NCBI GenBank assembly: GCA_017860075.1
Contig: JAFNAH010000051.1
Span: forward strand, 1 to 7,739
DNA length: 7,739 bases
Direction: 5' to 3'
DNA from: Acidobacteriota bacterium
GTDB lineage: Bacteria; Acidobacteriota; UBA6911
The translations under genes and the position numbers were made by a program. Below are positions 6,972 to 7,739 of this stretch, one piece after another. Every line of letters begins with the position of its first letter. The stretch's first letter is position 1. The notes under the pieces were generated by a model that saw only the letters and a program-made list of their open reading frames with translations, searched no databases and was not told the origin of the DNA.

Positions 6972-6978
6972 CCTCCTT
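6972..6978 (-). promoter_or_regulatory. Strong Shine-Dalgarno deciding the adaptor start
   Basis: On the minus strand AAGGAGG is followed by TCTG and then ATG 6967. Spacing is short (4 nt), but the match to the anti-Shine-Dalgarno is near perfect, so the upstream GTG 6985 is unlikely to be used. Confidence 0.75.
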
Positions 6979-7080
6979 GGGACACCTGCAGCGGAACGTG
7001 AATTACTACGAGCGCCGGCGTTCAAAAGTTTCAGAAATCCGACCGCTGACGCGAGATCCGGGCTGCGGCTATGTCCCACT

Positions 7081-7143
7081 TCTGTTCCTGTGCAACCAAC
7101 AAAACCCTCTATTATACGAAATTGGTGGGGCGATAGGAACAGA
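7081..7143. repeat. 9-bp inverted repeat bracketing the adaptor promoter
   Basis: TCTGTTCCT (7081-7089) and AGGAACAGA (7135-7143) are perfect reverse complements, 45 bp apart, with arm centres 54 bp apart (about five helical turns). Between them lies the TATAAT of the minus-strand promoter. The layout resembles paired operator half-sites but could be chance. Confidence 0.4.
7111..7139 (-). promoter_or_regulatory. Candidate sigma-70-type promoter of the adaptor-ATPase operon
   Basis: On the minus strand a perfect TATAAT (7116-7111) is preceded, after 17 bp, by TTCCTA (7139-7134), a weak -35 (3 of 6). Predicted start is near 7104, giving an untranslated leader of about 137 nt before ATG 6967. 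The -35 overlaps the right arm of the inverted repeat at 7135-7143, so a repressor or activator could act here. Confidence 0.5.
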
Positions 7144-7146
7144 GCG

Positions 7147-7155
7147 TGGTAAAAT
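7147..7155 (+). promoter_or_regulatory. Candidate extended -10 for the divergent kinase-like gene
   Basis: TGGTAAAAT fits an extended -10 (TGn plus TAAAAT, 5 of 6). No good -35 is seen 17 bp upstream. Transcription would begin near 7162, about 36 nt before ATG 7198. Confidence 0.35.
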
Positions 7156-7197
7156 CGCGCCTTTTCGCGTCGGCCTGCGGGCTGAAGGCTCGAATCA

Positions 7198-7739
7198 ATG
7201 TCTCTTCAAAGCGAGGACCTGCGCCAGTTGGAGCACATGGCGCCTCTGGTTTTCGCGTTTCTTCTCAGGTTCCTGAGCTGGGATCAGGCGCTCGCTCTCG
7301 CCGCCCTGGCGGTCATCTATGCACTCTTCGTCTCCTCGCGGTTGTGGCGGGCTGCACAGCGTCGGGATGAAGCGGAAAGGGGATTCTCGCCGGGCAAAGT
7401 AGCCTACGCCGTTTCCATACTGTTCCTGGTGCTCCTGTTTCCGGATGACGAGTACATCGTATCGGCCGTATGGGCAAACCTGTCCATCGGGGATGCCGTT
7501 TCCAATCTCGCCGGCCGCCGGTTCGGGCGCACGCGACTGCCCTGGAGCACAGATAAGACCTGGGTAGGTATGGGAGCGGCGTTCCTCGCGTCCTCGCTGG
7601 CCGGATTCATACTCCTGGTATGGACCGGGATCCCCGGTGCCGGCGCCCGCATCTGGACTCTGGCGGCGCTGTATGCGGTTGCGACATCAGTGGTTTGCTC
7701 GCTGGTCGAGACGCTGCCGCTGCCTGTCGACGACAACAT
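7198..7739 (+). CDS. Sec59/VTE5-like membrane kinase (dolichol/phytol kinase superfamily), 3'-truncated
   Basis: The frame from ATG 7198 stays open for 180 codons to the window edge, so the gene is incomplete. An in-frame TGA at 7183-7185 and GAAGG at 7184-7188 (9 nt upstream) fix the start well. The product is hydrophobic with spans near 14-26, 31-46, 68-82, 126-142 and 152-169. Characteristic features are the acidic/glycine signature IGDAVSNLAGRRFGRTRLP (97-115), DKTWVGMGAAF (119-129) and VETLPLPVDDN (170-180). These match the G-D-x2-A...G-x3-G, K-(S/T)-x-x-G and V-E-x-L-P...D-D-N pattern of COG0170-type kinases. These CTP-using enzymes phosphorylate polyprenols (dolichol, phytol, farnesol); CDP-diglyceride synthetases are distant relatives. 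The exact lipid substrate is unknown. It diverges from the adaptor gene across a 230-bp control region. The missing C-terminus should contain further spans. Confidence 0.72.
   Translation, partial: MSLQSEDLRQLEHMAPLVFAFLLRFLSWDQALALAALAVIYALFVSSRLWRAAQRRDEAERGFSPGKVAYAVSILFLVLLFPDDEYIVSAVWANLSIGDAVSNLAGRRFGRTRLPWSTDKTWVGMGAAFLASSLAGFILLVWTGIPGAGARIWTLAALYAVATSVVCSLVETLPLPVDDN

Noticed and set aside
7404..7739. Minus-strand open frame at the right edge
   Set aside because: The plus strand here encodes the conserved kinase-superfamily signatures; the minus frame is Ser/Arg/Thr-rich shadow sequence.

Overview
The window is GC-rich and gene-dense and looks like chromosomal DNA from a Gram-negative (two-membrane) bacterium. 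The gene mix fits Acidobacteriota, Planctomycetota or a neighbouring environmental phylum: a GH127 glycosidase, a secreted 3-keto-disaccharide hydrolase-type (DUF1080) protein, a Yip1-family membrane protein beside a MacA-like adaptor and ABC ATPase, and a Sec59/VTE5-type kinase. That placement is inference from gene content only. I see no tRNA, rRNA, CRISPR array, insertion sequence or phage gene.

Layout. Positions 1-1510 (+) hold the 3' part of a GH127 (DUF1680) beta-L-arabinofuranosidase-type enzyme with its catalytic residues intact. After 59 bp comes a divergent RlmN/Cfr-family radical SAM protein (1570-2766, +). Next is a probable exported lipoprotein with a DUF1080 domain (2882-3649, +). 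A Yip1-family integral membrane protein follows (3835-4602, +), behind a candidate terminator and promoter. On the opposite strand, convergent with it, is a two-gene operon read right to left: a MacA/HlyD-type periplasmic adaptor (6967-5489) and a MacB/LolD-type ABC ATPase (5464-4745). Divergent from the adaptor, and running off the right edge, is the 5' part of a multi-pass Sec59/VTE5-like (dolichol/phytol kinase superfamily) gene (7198-7739, +). It has no stop codon in the window.

How they may work together. GH127 and the DUF1080 protein are both carbohydrate-related and may be remnants or parts of a glycan-use locus, with the radical SAM gene between them. The adaptor and ATPase are two parts of a tripartite MacAB-TolC-like exporter. 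The adaptor carries the R-x3-L-x6-S tip motif associated with docking to TolC-like channels. The FtsX/MacB-type permease that should complete the exporter is not encoded downstream of the ATPase in this window. The adaptor and kinase genes diverge from a 230-bp region containing a consensus TATAAT for the adaptor, a candidate extended -10 for the kinase, and a 9-bp perfect inverted repeat spanning the adaptor promoter.

Nothing here is clearly a new multi-gene system. The best leads are the divergent RlmN-like enzyme, which has altered residues at usually conserved positions, and the permease-less exporter pair beside a Yip1 protein.
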